Of a DNA stretch of 64,000 bases, positions 13,056-24,681 are shown in pieces. Every line of letters begins with the position of its first letter. Within the stretch, counting starts at the first letter, position 1. The notes beneath the pieces were generated by a model. That model saw only the letters and a program-made list of their open reading frames with translations. It was not told the DNA's origin and searched no databases. The translations under genes were made by a program, and so were the position numbers. Origin of the DNA: Phanerodontia chrysosporium (Eukaryota > Basidiomycota > Agaricomycetes > Polyporales > Phanerochaetaceae); contig MJGA01000015.1 in the NCBI GenBank assembly GCA_001910725.1, forward strand, positions 558,001-622,000, written 5' to 3'.

Positions 13056-13217
13056 GACTTATGTATTCCGGCGTTCTTGGACGTACGAGGCTCAATTACA
13101 GCGACACAGATTTGTGGCCTTTGGATGGAGCCGGCTGTAGAGGCTGCGAACACGTCCAACAGCTACACTTGTCAATATGACTGTAATAATTGATCATGTC
13201 ATGGGATTGTACAACAT
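13056..13217. terminator. Tail-to-tail 3' region, BTB gene / SDR gene
   Basis: Only about 160 bases separate the two convergent stop codons, so both 3' UTRs must overlap or be very short. AT-rich run GTAATAATTGATCATG near 13182-13200. Confidence 0.4.
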
Positions 13218-14235
13218 TCAGACCACACTCGGCGCTGAAACGTCGGTAGACTTCCATACGGGTTCGGTAAGCTTGGTTGTACGCAGGAGACTTTCGTACC
13301 CTCTCATCAACATCGTGCCTGCATCCGTCCCACACGCGATGCGCGTGCAGTCAGCTCCTGCCTTCTCGACGACCCTCGCCGCGAAGCCCGTACCGGTGAC
13401 GAGCTCGTAGACCCGTGCGGCGAGCCTGTCGGGGTCGCCGACCCACCCGTTCTCGGTGTATGCGCGGGGAATGTGGTTGATGGAGTCGAGGCCCTGGCTC
13501 GGGTCGGCGTACGCCGTGGTGCGGCGCGACGCGGGCGGCGGGCCGCCATCGGGTGTGTACAGCGGGTGCCCGACGAAGAAGCGCGTGGGGAAGTGCCCCG
13601 GGATAATGCACCACGCACGCACGTCGAATAGCGCGAGCTCGCGGGCGAGCGTCTCCGCGTACATCTCGAGCGCGGCCTTGCTGGCGCTGTATGCACCCCA
13701 GGAGGGCGGCGTGAAGCCCGTGGCGACGCTCGACACGAGCACGACGTGGCCCGCGCGCCTCTCGCGCATGTGGGCGAGGAATGGCTGAGTGAAGGCGAGT
13801 GCGCCGAAGATGTGTAGCTGGAACTGTTGGCGGACTTCGGCGAGGCTGGCACATATGTCAGTACAGCGTCTACAGAAGCGACTACCAGCGCACCTGGTTT
13901 CCTCCACGGGCCCGTAGCCCACGTAGTTCGTCCCGGCATTGTTGACGAGAACGTCGACATGACCATAAACCTGCAACGCCGCCTCTGCCGCCTTCCTCAG
14001 CTTATCGTCGCTGTCGTACAGGTCTAGGACAAGCATGTATGCGCCAGCCTCCTTGAGCTGGTCGGGGAACTTTTTTGCCGATCTCACAGTAGCAATAACC
14101 TGGCATCCTTTGAGCGTCATTCTACCGGCAGTCCCAGATCCAACTGACCTTGTTTCCGCGCTTCAGCGCGTGCAAGGCCATTGCTAGTCCCAGTCCGGAG
14201 TTGGTACCGGTGATAACCCAGACGCGTGCGACCAT
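13218..14235 (-). CDS. Short-chain dehydrogenase/reductase (SDR), 306 aa
   Basis: NAD(P)-dependent oxidoreductase of the classical SDR fold. Exons 14235-14149, 14099-13894 and 13845-13218, with 48-49 base introns; the first intron has a clear TGAC branch site. The nucleotide-binding TGxxxGxG is TGTNSGLG near residue 10. NNAG is present, the catalytic Ser lies in VLVSSVATG, and YSASK supplies the catalytic Tyr and Lys. The PGHFPTRFF segment after the active site is the usual substrate-side loop. The length and intact catalytic tetrad suggest an active enzyme. No signal peptide. The substrate is unknown. A P450 lies 4-7 kb away, but unrelated BET2 and BTB genes stand between, so a pathway link is weak. 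Confidence 0.88.
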
Positions 14236-15658
14236 GGTGAGATAGGCAAGGCTACTCTGTCGGTTGACTCGACAGGGACTGTAAGACTGTAAGAGTTGAG
14301 GTGAGGGTCTCTGAGGATCACCAGCGTGCTTATATGTGTTTGAGCTCCCCCCTGCCTTCAAATACGCACTGAGGCCCTAGTTTCTCGATGCTGAGCATTT
14401 TCCTCGGAAGTGTCTTTGCATTCTTGATTCCTCTCTGACAGAGAAAGGGTGTGCTCGAACATGACTTATAGATCCCGAAGGGTACCAAAAATGCAGGTCG
14501 GGAAATTCTGTACCCATTCGAATGTAAGTCGCGACATGGGTTGCCACGCGTAGACCACTGCCTTTCTGTCTCAAAAATAGGAGCCCACCTAGAGACCTCC
14601 TTATGATGCGCAGGTTCACCAATGGGAGTAGGTCATATATGATGCCAAAATTTATGGAAAGGCAGTGACCGACCGCAAAGACACCTTCAATGTCGCTGCG
14701 CCCTGGTCTTCCTGTCGGATGTCGCATCAAATTTGAGCCACATGAGTGTCTGTGATACGTACCGAGGATTGGGGACTGACTGGAAATGCTGGTATGAGGA
14801 CATGGCCGTCAATTTCTCCGGTTATTGGGACGGCAAAATTTCGAGCATGTTGCACCAATTGGTGCCGGTCAAGGATTGATGTAAATCATTGTGTAGACGA
14901 TCAGGTACGGATGTTGGGGTGCATTCCACCGATTGTGCCGGGGCCCTTGCGCTGTATTCCACGGTCGTCTCCTGCATCTTAGATCATTCAGTTCAGGCAC
15001 CGATCATCATATGTCACGCACACGGTGCGCGGTAAATAGCACGAGTGATTCAAGTGCCTGTAGTTAACTATGCTGGACTTATGTCAGTTTTACTGTTGTT
15101 TTGGATGGACGTAGGTTTGCTACATCACCTGCTTCTACGTTGCAATTGCCACACTGAGCAGCCGCACAACTTTTACCATCGCTTTCCACCGCTCTGGGAG
15201 TTGATGTCTCTCCGTGACTACCAATGGCTGGGCAAAGACCCGCATTCTACAAAGGTGAAACAAACCCACTTCAGAAGGGTAATCTTCCGACGTGGCGGCT
15301 CCTCTGGTAACGCGGAACATAAACAAGCATGTGCAAATTTCTTGAATTTAGGGCCTCCTGTATGTTTGAGATACTTTGTAAGCCCTTCGAGTAATCCAGT
15401 ATGGGTTGTGGTGGTCGAGGTTGGTGATCACTGCGCGCTCCGACGCGAGGCGTGCCGGCATGCCGGGGGCTTCGTGGCGCCCACGTGCTCGCCGAGGGGT
15501 CTGCGTCATGTTCTCGTTGTGCAAAGCGCCCAAACTTGACCCACTGTCCCATGGCCCCGACTTTTCCTCCACATCCTCTTTCCACTTGACCACCACGTTC
15601 TCGACGGGATATCTGCCTTCTTGTTGTAGCCGTCTTTCCCTTTGCCCCCTCGCTGGCC
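14236..15658. other. Intergenic, SDR start to UbiB-like start
   Basis: Divergent upstream region of 1.4 kb. Open frames at 15045-15539 (plus) and 15348-15727 (minus, two frames) overlap each other and have no splice-supported model. The minus one has a Lys/Gly/Arg-rich look. I cannot name a gene here. Confidence 0.4.
14329..14336 (-). promoter_or_regulatory. TATA-like element upstream of the SDR gene
   Basis: CATATAAG on the minus strand, about 94 bases before the SDR ATG. Position allows a core promoter with a leader of about 60 bases. Confidence 0.35.
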
Positions 15659-17722
15659 ATGAGAGGCATTCATATCGGCTTGGCGCGAAGGCTCGTCGCT
15701 CGAGAGCGCGTCATACGACTCCAGCATTCGGCAGCAGCGCCCCCACCTTCACGTTCATTATGGAGCTATCGGAGCGTCAGAGTGTTGGCATACTCGTCTG
15801 CATTGGTTGGGGGCACATGGCTAGTGGACACGCAGTTCAATGCGTCGGCCATTACTAGAAACTTTCGTACACTCTGGACCGTAAGTGTTATAACATGCAC
15901 AGCGACTGCCGTGACTAGGGCCATTGCCCAGCGCGCTTGGTCGTAATCAAACGTTCACTTACACACCGCAGTTTTCTTTAATCGCGTTAGACTACAAGAT
16001 GAATTTCACCGAGGAAAAGAGCGAGCAGATACCAGAGCTGCACCAGCGCGTCGCTGATAGATTATATGATTTATTGACTACTAATGGAGGGCTATACATA
16101 AAAATAGGTGCGTTTTCGTTTTCGTGTCCGTGTATCTTACCTCATACCGGCTTTCAGGGCAGGCGATCGGAAATAACGCAGCATTGCTTCCGGCACCTAT
16201 GCAGGAGAAATTCGCAAAGCTCTTCGACGACGCTCCACAAATCCCCTACTCCGAGGTCCGTTCTGTAATCAAATCTGAGTTTGGCAAAGAGCCTGCTGGT
16301 CCAGATGGACTCTTCGAAGAATTTGATCAGAACGCGGTCGCGAGCGCAAGTATTGCCCAGGTACACAAAGCGAAACTCAAGGCACCCGATGGTAACGGCC
16401 CAGTTGTTGCCGTAAAGATCCAGAAGCCCGCGGTCGGCAAACAAGTCGAGTGGGATCTTGGTGCATACAGGATCGTCATGTGGCTCTACGAGAACTATCT
16501 ATTTGATATGCCGGTGTATTTCCTCGTCGGTGCGTTGTCCTCCTGCATGTGTCGATCCATTCTAACCACTGCCGATCAGACTTCATTTCCGATCACTTGC
16601 GTCGAGAACTAGACTTTGAGCTCGAAGCCCGAAATGCGATCGAAACAGCCAACTTCGTTGCCTCCGAACCAACGCTCGTAGACCGCGTGTATATCCCCAA
16701 GGTCTTCCCGGAGTACTGCACAAAGAAAGTTCTTGTCGCGGAGTGGATTGAGGGCGTGCGCCTCAGCGACCGTGCAGGTATCTTCCGGCTTATGGGCGAA
16801 CGAGACCCAAGACTACCGCGCCCAACGGCAAAGCTCGAGCCCGCCTCGACGATCACGGAGCTGCCGCCGCGCCCATTGAAGGGGGGCGTCGCCGCAATAA
16901 TGGATACCATGGTCCAGCTCTTCAGCGCGCAGATCTTCAGCTGGGGCTGGGTGCATTGCGACCCACATCCGGGGAACGTCATCATCCGTCCGCATCCCGC
17001 GCGGCCCGACATGCCGCAACTCGTCCTGCTTGACCATGGTCTTTACGTGCGTGCCTCCGAGACGTTCCGCCGCCAATACGCAGCACTCTGGCGCGGGCTT
17101 ATCACGATGGACTTCGACACGATCAAGGGCGTCGCCGAGTCGTGGGGCATTGGGGCACCGGATATTTTCGCGAGCGCGACACTCATGCGTCCCGTCCGCT
17201 TTGGCAGCCAGAAGGACGCGGACGAGTTCGACAAGCTGAGCCAATACGAGCGGAGTGTCCTCATCAAGGAGCGGCTCCGCCGTTTCCTCACCGACACCGA
17301 CAAGATGCCCAAGGAGCTGGTCTTCATCGGTAGGAACATGCGGTACGCACCTTCTTCGTCCATGCAGTGCTGCATTTTGCTGATGTGCACACTTCTGCAG
17401 GATTGTCCAGGGCAACAACCAAATGTTCGGCTCACCTGTGAACCGTATCCGCATCACGGGCGAGTGGGCGTCGCGGTCGCTGACGCGCGACCCCGGGCTC
17501 TCGCGCAAGCAGCGCCTGCGCGAGTATGTCGGGTACCTCGGCTTCGTGCTCATCACGCTGAGCATCGACCTCGCGTTCTGGGCCGCGCGGACGCGGCAGT
17601 GGATCAGCCTGCGCCTCGGCTGGGCGAGCGGCGGCTTCGAGGACGAGCTCGAGCGCACGATGCGGGGGATCGCGAAGACAAATTTCGGCGTCGACATCGC
17701 GGAGACCGCGTTTGAGGGGTGA
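15659..17722 (+). CDS. Mitochondrial UbiB/ABC1-family atypical kinase (Mcp2/ADCK1 type), 604 aa
   Basis: Exons 15659-15880, 15972-16107, 16158-16529, 16580-17342 and 17401-17722; all junctions keep frame. The Arg-rich, acid-poor N-terminus suits a mitochondrial presequence and is followed by a hydrophobic segment (SVRVLAYSSALVGGTWL). The family's KxGQ motif is seen in YIKIGQAIGNN, the Ala-rich loop in ASASIAQVHKAKL and the conserved Lys in VVAVKIQKP. The catalytic stretch is VHCDPHPGNV, and the metal-binding motif is LLDHGLY rather than DFG. UbiB proteins bind nucleotides and act in coenzyme Q and mitochondrial lipid homeostasis. The sequence resembles yeast Mcp2 and animal ADCK1/5 more than Coq8, because the signature is KIGQ with DHG. 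C-terminal hydrophobic segment GYLGFVLITLSIDLAFWAA may be a membrane anchor. Confidence 0.9.
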
Positions 17723-18460
17723 TAGGCCGCCGTCTGGGCAAATTCCATGCCGCACGCTTGTGTCGTGGCGGCCTTGGGTGGGTCGGCGGAGACAGGGCGG
17801 GTTGGGAGCCATCCGACTACCGGCCGTGTTACCTCGTCTCGCTGATCGCGATGGGGTCGGGATGAGCTCTCCGCATGTGACAGACCGCCCCGTATACCAA
17901 TACATATCAATGGCCGCCCTACCAGGGGACGAGCAGCGGCGCCCGATGCTCACAGCTTGCACAGGCGCCACATTGGACCCGGGTCCCGCGGCGCCCATAC
18001 GTCGTGGAGTCTGGCCACTGCGCGCATATCGATGAGCTCCCAGTGCGAGACAGCGGCCTGCGCGGCGTTCGTCATCTTCCGCTGAATGTCCGCAGCGTGC
18101 GCAAGGGCGGGCATACTCGTATCCGGAGCGGAGCGGGGGTTCCTGTGCGCTCTGCGCCCTAGGACGCGCCTCGACCACACGCTGTCTCAGGGCACTCCCT
18201 AGCCTCGACGTCGGCGATTGATCAACACCTAGGGCGGCGTGGACATCTGGAGTGTTTCCGTAGCCAATTCCATTGAATCGATTCCGAACTAACCAAGGAC
18301 CCTATTATGAATGCAACAAGAGAAACAAATAAATGAAAACGAGAATAGAAACGAAGTGACATGACGAATAAGTGAATGCGAAGCTAGCGGATTACGCAGT
18401 GGGCGGGTATAAGAAAATATCAGGCGACATTCATAGGAAGGCACAGCGGCCAAATCACAA
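17723..18460. other. Convergent 3' region, UbiB-like / SPA2
   Basis: Two convergent genes end here. Contains a stretch rich in A on the plus strand around 18308-18370 (several AAATAAA/AATGAA runs) that could hold poly(A) signals for either gene. No further gene seen. Confidence 0.4.
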
Positions 18461-21400
18461 TCAGAGCTTCATGAGACCTTTCATCGCGTTCGCGACGGCG
18501 AAGCTCGACTTCGCCATCACCTGGCGGGATTCCTTGGTAACTTCAGGAAGTGCCTGCACCTCACTGAGTTTGTTGGCGTGCTCGCTGAGCTCGCGTAAGA
18601 TTTCCCCGCCTTCTTCTGCTGACGCTGGTGGTAGGTTGTCCTTGCATACTGCAACGATGCTTGATACGATGGTAATTATTTGCGTCAGGTTTTCGTTCAA
18701 GCTTGGCGATGGCGTCGGGCTCCGCACAGCGGAGAGCACGCTCTGGATGGCGTACACGATGGACTCGGTCTGCGCCTCTAGGTATGGCTACACGCGGTTG
18801 TCAGCGGAAGACACGAGGAATCCGATGGTATCGTACCTTCAGCTCCGTCCACGCGTCCTCCGGTCCCTCGGTCGGCACTGATTCGTCGCCGGTCCCATTA
18901 TTGCCCTCGAACATGGATGAGCCGTTGCTTGCACTTGAGGGTCTCTCGAGTGAACTCCTACCGAGCGAGGACCTGGGCGGGGACGACGCGAACTCCGCCA
19001 GGCGATCCGAGCGTGAGCTCGAGCTGCTGCCGGTCCGGTTATGGCCAGCCGAACGCATAGCGTTGTACGGTGACGATGCTTGGGATCCTGCCGCTGGTGG
19101 CGGCGACGCATGTGCAAAGCGTTCTTGCTCTGCTTTCGTCGCTCGCCGAATGAAGATCGTCTTGCCGATCTCGGTAATGGTAAACGAGACATGGCTCGCT
19201 GCAGCGTCGAGCAGGCTGACAGGCGCCATACCCGCACTCGTCGCATGCGTCCTTGCGGCAGTCACAAGGTTACTGAGGGTCGCCTCTGCCCTTTCCCGGA
19301 GGGCTTGCAGTGCCTCCAAGTTGACTTCAGCCCGCTCCCGGGCGGGCCGGCGCTCAAACGCTCTAACATCCTCGATAATGGCTGTGACTGCGTTCACCAC
19401 CGACTTCATTGATGTCAATACCCGAGACGGTTGTGGTGAGCGGCCCGCAGTCAGCAGGCTGTCGATAGATGAAACAAACGCTGTAACGTGGATGTCGAGC
19501 AAACCGCCATCCGGTGAAACCGGAAGCTGATCGTCGGTCTTGGGTGGCTGAAGAAACAGCTGCGAGGTTGCTGCCCAAGGTTGGTCGGCTTAAGGGAAGG
19601 AGTAGATAAGGAAGGCGCACACCTTTCATGCTTCTCAGCTCGGTCTTCGCTTGTTCGTACTTGCGCTTGTACTCCTTGAGCTGGGTATCCAAGTCTCGGA
19701 TGACCACCAAATCGGCGTCCTTCGCTGTCATGAGCTCGTCATTCCGCTTTGAGAGGTCCGAGAGCTCCGTCATGAGCCCTTCCATATCTGAGCGAAGCTG
19801 GTCGAGGATCTCGGGATCAACCTATGGAATGTGATTGAGTTCGAGAAATGCGGGACGTGAGTAGTAGCGTACCCCGCCACCGCCACCTGCTTCCAAGCGC
19901 GCGCGTAGTATCTGTATCTCCTCTTCATCCTCGCGAGCGCGTCGAGCGGCCATCTCTTTTTCTCTCGCGTGTTCTTCGCGAAGTTGATCCAACTCCAGCT
20001 GCAAGGAGCGCATGGAATTTGTCTTTTCTTCCACTCTCTGTTTTCCATCAGCCTGGCGTATTGGGTGCAACAAACACGAGACTCACCCGGCGCAATTCCT
20101 CGAGCTCGGCTTCCATGAGGCGCACTCTTTCGTCTCCATGCAGTGCATCCTCGAGATCCCGCTCGAGGCCAGTGATGCGAGACTGCATGGTGGCAATCTT
20201 GTACTCGTACTCTCGCCTGAGCTTCTCATCCTCTCCACCGACGCTTGCTCTGCCTCCAACCATCCGGGCTCCCGCAGAACGATCCGAGGTGACAGATGCA
20301 CGTCCGAATGACATCTTTTCGTAGTAGTCATCGTTGCTCCGAGTGCCCGCGACGCCCTCGTCCTCTTCCTCCTCGGCTTGTAAACGTGCACTAAGACCGC
20401 TAAGCCCGCCGAAGCCAGGCGCGGGACTTCGCATGTCGTCTGTTTCACCCTCCGTGTCCGTGCGCTCTCTGCTCAGGTCGCGCTCGGTACCTGTGCTTTC
20501 TCTGAGCTCACGCCCGTAGGGCACCTCGATTTCCTCCTCGGCGATGGTGCTCTTGTTCGGGATAATCATACCCGCGGTCGCGCTTTGTGCATTCGTGGTA
20601 GACGTGGAGTCGCTGTGCACGCTCACAGACTGGCTGGGCCGTCTTCCAAGTCCATCTCTATCCACAGATCGTCTCCCAGAAGTGTCTTGCGAAGGACGTC
20701 GACGGCTGCCATAAGGGTCCGCGCCATATCCATCTTGGCTCGCGCGAGCACCTGAATAATCATCGCCACTTTTTCGTACCGGCACAGGGGAGCTTGCGCC
20801 GTAACCGCTGTCGACGGCCCGGTCTTCTGACGCGCGACGACCAGCAATTGGCGCCTTATATTCGGGTGAGGTGTAGTCGTCGTAATTTGAGGCAGGAGAG
20901 GGCATGGCAGAGGGAATCGGGGGCTGTGATGTAGTCCATGACAGAGACTGCGAAGAAGTCAAAATTTACTCACCACTTCCTCCTTGAACTCCGGATACCT
21001 TCGACCAAGTTCGTAGTAAACATCGCTGGAGAGGTCTTTGAAACGACCTGTCGGCAATGTCGCCAGTTTCTGACGAGCCTGGTTGCGCTTTGGATGGAAG
21101 TCATCCCGAACAGGCAGGAAAGGGACTGAAGACACGTTCATAACTGCGGAATGACGAGGTGTGTTGTGACGCACCTTCGTTGTCCGATGTATTGGTCTTC
21201 CTCCGAATCAGCTCATCGTACACGTCCGTCGACAGTTCCTGGAACTGCTGCCTCGTCAGGCGAGTGAGTTTCTGTCGTGCACTTGAGCGCGAATTGGCAG
21301 GTTCTGGGTGAAAGAAAGTTACGATAGTCGATATCGGGTTTCCGAAGTATACTGACCTTTAGCGAGGTAAGACGCCAGGTAACGATGGAGTTCTTCAAAG

Positions 21401-21564
21401 TGTGTGCGTGCTATTGAGCGTGCATCGGTGGCGACATTGGCGGTCGGACCTGCGCCCAGGGGACGGTAGGACTCCGTCTTGTAGTTGGAGATGCCAGAGT
21501 AGGTAGTGTTCGTGGGAGACGGGGCACGCATGTTCCGTTGAGCGGATGACCCGCTTCGTCGCAT
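18461..21564 (-). CDS. SPA2: Polarisome scaffold Spa2 (GIT/SHD-repeat protein)
   Basis: Scaffold of the polarisome at hyphal tips and septa, binding formin, Bud6 and MAP-kinase components. ATG 21564. The N-terminal exons encode two Spa2-homology (SHD/GIT) repeats, each ending in a pattern like LTRLTRQQFQELSTDVYDEL and LATLPTGRFKDLSSDVYYEL. A long Ser/Arg-rich disordered region follows. A coiled coil covers several exons (EYEYKIATMQSRITGLERDL, LQLELDQLREEHAREKEMAA, QLKEYKRKYEQAKTELRSMK). The conserved C-terminal helical domain (VTAFVSSIDSLLTAGR, LEALQALRERAEATLSNLV) ends at position 18461 with MAKSSFAVANAMKGLMKL. The domain order matches Spa2 of filamentous fungi. Introns are short and canonical. 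Divergent from the lipase gene with 475 bases between starts. Confidence 0.92.
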
Positions 21565-22039
21565 GTTCTCGCTGCTGAGGGCCGGGGGAATGGAGGGGGA
21601 TCAGAAGAAAGAGTGTAGAGAGACGGTGTGCGGTCTTCCGAGATCTTTATCGTGGTAGACGTTAAGTCTATCCCTCCTGGTTTCGAGCTGGATGGCGGTC
21701 GTCCTCCGCGTTTATGGATCAGCGATGTATCATAGATCTTAAACGCGACGGCCTCGTTGCAGCTACCACGTTTGCAGACAGCCTAACTCAATATCGCGAG
21801 ATTTTCGGAGGATACTGTCGTTTACGCACCTCGTCGTGGTCGTGGTCGGTATGGTTCAGAAATATCGAGCTGCGGGTAGCGAGAGCCACGTGGTTGTCCA
21901 CTTTGATGCGCACCAGCGACGCCGAGAGTCTCCATCTCTTCCCCCCGACGACCATCACGGTCCTACGCCTTGACAGGCTCACAGCGCAAGCTGGCTTGAA
22001 CGCTACGCCTCGCCGCCGCACATCGAGCTGGTCGTCGCC
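21565..22039. promoter_or_regulatory. Divergent upstream region, SPA2 / lipase
   Basis: 475 bases between outward-facing ATGs; holds both promoters. No TATA box stands out. Minus ORF 21788-22318 overlaps the lipase and is a shadow. Confidence 0.45.
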
Positions 22040-23538
22040 ATGCATTTCCCCGTCCTGGGTCGCCTGCGAAGCCACGAGTACTTCGCCATAGTCTTCGGCT
22101 TTTTCTTCATCGCCTTCGAGGCCTGCCTTACATCTATCATCTCTATCCTTCCACAGTCCGTCATTCAATGGTTCTATGCTCGTTCGCGCTTCATTTTCCA
22201 TCTCGTTGTCGGTCCACCGAAGCCCAAGACGGAGGAGGAACGTCGTTCGAATCGCATCCGCAAGGCACGCGATTTTGAAAACCTCTGCGCCATTTACGGC
22301 TACACGTTCGAAGAACATGTCATCATGACGAAAGACGGTTACCTGTTAGGCCTTCACCGCCTGTGCCTGAAGCAAGGCGAGCGGCGTAGCAGAATGGGCA
22401 TCTCGACGGGAAAACCGGTCGTCTACCTCCACCATGGCCTTCTCATGAACTCTGAGGTCTGGGTCTGCTTGACAGAGGCTCATCGGTCCCTGGCCTTCGT
22501 CCTCGTCGAGTTGGGCTTCGACGTCTGGCTGGGCAACAACCGTGGCAACAAGTACTCGAAGAAGTCCATTTATCATGATCCCAACTCTACCAAGTTCTGG
22601 AACTACAGCATTGATGACTTCGCATGGCACGACATCCCTAATTCAATCGAGTATATCCTCAATGTGACGAAGGAGGAAAGTTTGAGTTACATCGGTTTCA
22701 GTCAAGGCAGCGCGCAGGCGTTCGCGGCACTCAGCATTCATCCTCAGCTCAATGAGCGTGTCAACGTTTTCATAGCATTGGCTCCCGCGATGAGTCCTGC
22801 CGGCTTGTCCGCGCCGATCGTCGATGGCCTCGTGAAAGCTTCGTGAGTGCCGCGAAGTCCGAAATTAATTGGCGAAGTCGTACTGATCTGCTCGCTCCTA
22901 GTCCCACCCTGCTCTTCCTTATTTTCGGCCGGAAGGCGATCCTTTCGTCTGCGCATGGATGGCAATCAATTCTATATCCCCCACTCTTTTCATCCGCCAT
23001 CAACAGCTCATTGCGCTGGTTGTTCAATTGGCACAGTCATAATATCTCGAACACGCAGAAGCAAGCCGCGTACGCGCACCTTTACTCCTTCGCTTCCGTC
23101 AAGTCAGTCGTCCACTGGTTCCAGATCATGCGCAACGGGAAGTTCCAGATGTACGATGATGACGTCCAGCAGCCTCTGTCGCTTACACGTGGCCTATCCG
23201 GTGTATCCTCCTACGCACCTGCGCGTTTCCCGACCCGTAACATCGTCACCCCTATAGTTCTTCTCTATGGCGATCGTGACTCCCTTGTCGACATCAAGCT
23301 CATGCTGCGCGAGCTACCTTCACACACGACCGCCATTCGTCTCCCCGGCTACGAGCACCTTGACATCCTCTGGGGGCAGAATGTCGACGAAGATGTCATC
23401 CCTCATGTCATCGCCGCCTTGCGCAGTCACTGCATACGTCCTGATAGGCTGGAGAAAGAGGTGAAGATGGCGAGTGGACTAACCGTCGTCGTGGACCCTT
23501 CTGGCTATACTACGCCAGCTGATTCCATGACGGAGTAA
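22040..23538 (+). CDS. Steryl-ester hydrolase / acid-lipase-like alpha/beta hydrolase, 479 aa
   Basis: Exons 22040-22842 and 22902-23538. A hydrophobic N-terminal segment (YFAIVFGFFFIAFEACL) suggests a membrane-anchored enzyme, as in yeast Yeh1, Yeh2 and Tgl1. The AB-hydrolase-associated lipase region follows (YGYTFEEHVIMTKDGYLLGL). The oxyanion region is VVYLHHGLLMNSEVW, and GFDVWLGNNRGNKYS is typical of acid lipases. The nucleophile elbow is GFSQG, where most relatives have GHSQG. The acid is probably Asp in LLYGDRDSLVD, and the base His in GYEHLDILWG. Expected reaction: hydrolysis of sterol esters or triacylglycerol at membranes or lipid droplets. The C-terminal about 40 residues are low complexity. 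Family assignment is firm; substrate is inferred. Confidence 0.9.
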
Positions 23539-24072
23539 CGATCTTTTGGTACGATCGCGACCGCATTCGCACCGTCTACTGAATACATCAGACTCAATCA
23601 TTATCAACAGTGTAACATTGCATAAACCTACGTAATTGTAATAAGGCCATTCTGTTCTTCTAGCATTGTATACCTCTCACAGCTTCGTCCCCTTGGACAC
23701 TGACAGTCTCGCTCCTAGCTATGCGAAGGCGCGGTGGGAACGCAAATATAATTTGAAACCTTGGTTCATCGTGTATGCTAAAAAGCGACGCCCGCGGCCA
23801 ACACAGCTCTGGCCGACCTTGAGTCCGACACCGACGGACCAGAGTGCGTGGGATATTCTTCAGGGTATGCTGCTTGCGCTTCGTTCAATCGTACGCGATC
23901 TCATTGTCGCCTCCTGCAGGAGATTTTGAGCCATCCTCTTCATGACTAGCGTTATGGTTTCCCATCCTTCCGCACCGGAAGATTACCTCAGGAAGAAAAG
24001 GTGACGTATGATGCTGGAACTCCGATCTAACAGGGTTTGGCAAACCTGAGTGGCTGGAGACAAGTGCCATCT

Positions 24073-24351
24073 TTAGCAACGTATGCCTTTCCGAACTGCG
24101 GTAACCTCAAGAGGCGCTGCGGATGTAAACATGCCAAGATCTGCTGGCCTACTCGCAGGTCTTGTGAGAGTACCTCGTAGTAGGCGAAGTTCGTACGTCG
24201 CAAAATCAGCATCTTCGCTTTTCCTCCGCCGCCTTAGGTCTAGGCGCTTGGTAAACTGCAGGGCATCGTCTGCGCAGGGAGCACTCTCCAAGACAGTGTT
24301 TTCTACCGGCTGTATGGCAATTACAATTTCTCTCGAACCATTTGCAGACAT
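24073..24351 (-). CDS. Doubtful small ORF, 92 aa, unknown
   Basis: Opens with a true ATG (24351) and ends TAA. The translation has a basic run (LDLRRRRKSED) and no recognisable domain, signal peptide or membrane segment. No intron or neighbour supports it. It could be a lineage-specific protein or chance. I do not recognise it. Confidence 0.15.
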   Translation of the reverse strand: MSANGSREIVIAIQPVENTVLESAPCADDALQFTKRLDLRRRRKSEDADFATYELRLLRGTLTRPASRPADLGMFTSAAPLEVTAVRKGIRC

Positions 24352-24601
24352 ATCTGCTGCGACCCGGCGGGAGACGAGTAATATGACTGGTAAGTCAGCA
24401 CGCGATCTCCGTTCTGGTATCCGCCTACTCGGGCTCCGGCCTCTCGATGCAGGTCTTCGACCGCTCTAGGAAGCACCGAGTCACGAAAGGGAAACCTGTC
24501 ATGACAGGGACGCCAGAGTCGGTATCTCACTTTCACTCGTCACTGGCCGTCCGACAGTCTGGTACTGGACGCAGTGCTTGCGCGCGACGAGTCGACCTCA
24601 G

Positions 24602-24609
24602 TATAAATA
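24602..24609 (+). promoter_or_regulatory. TATA box of the TmpA-like gene
   Basis: TATAAATA 80 bases before the ATG at 24682, a suitable spacing for a core promoter with a leader of about 50 bases. Confidence 0.55.
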
Positions 24610-24681
24610 CCTCAGTAGTCGTGCGAATGGTCTTCGCCAGCCATCGAGCCACTCCTTCAAGTTTCTGGGAGAACCTCGACT

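Larger units (their letters stand above)
23539..24681. other. Intergenic, lipase end to TmpA-like start
   Basis: 1.1 kb. Contains a TATA box at 24602 for the downstream gene. A minus-strand ATG-initiated ORF at 24073-24351 (92 aa, Arg/Leu-rich, no known motif) is possible but unsupported. A plus ORF at 23666-23929 opens without an ATG and is likely the lipase 3' UTR. Confidence 0.4.

Noticed and set aside
7408..14235. P450-SDR biosynthetic gene cluster
   Set aside because: BET2 and a BTB gene lie between; no terpene synthase, PKS or NRPS core enzyme nearby.
16813..17910. 365-codon minus-strand open frame
   Set aside because: Lies antisense to the UbiB-like catalytic exon; Arg/Ser-rich translation without domain. 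Codon-bias shadow.
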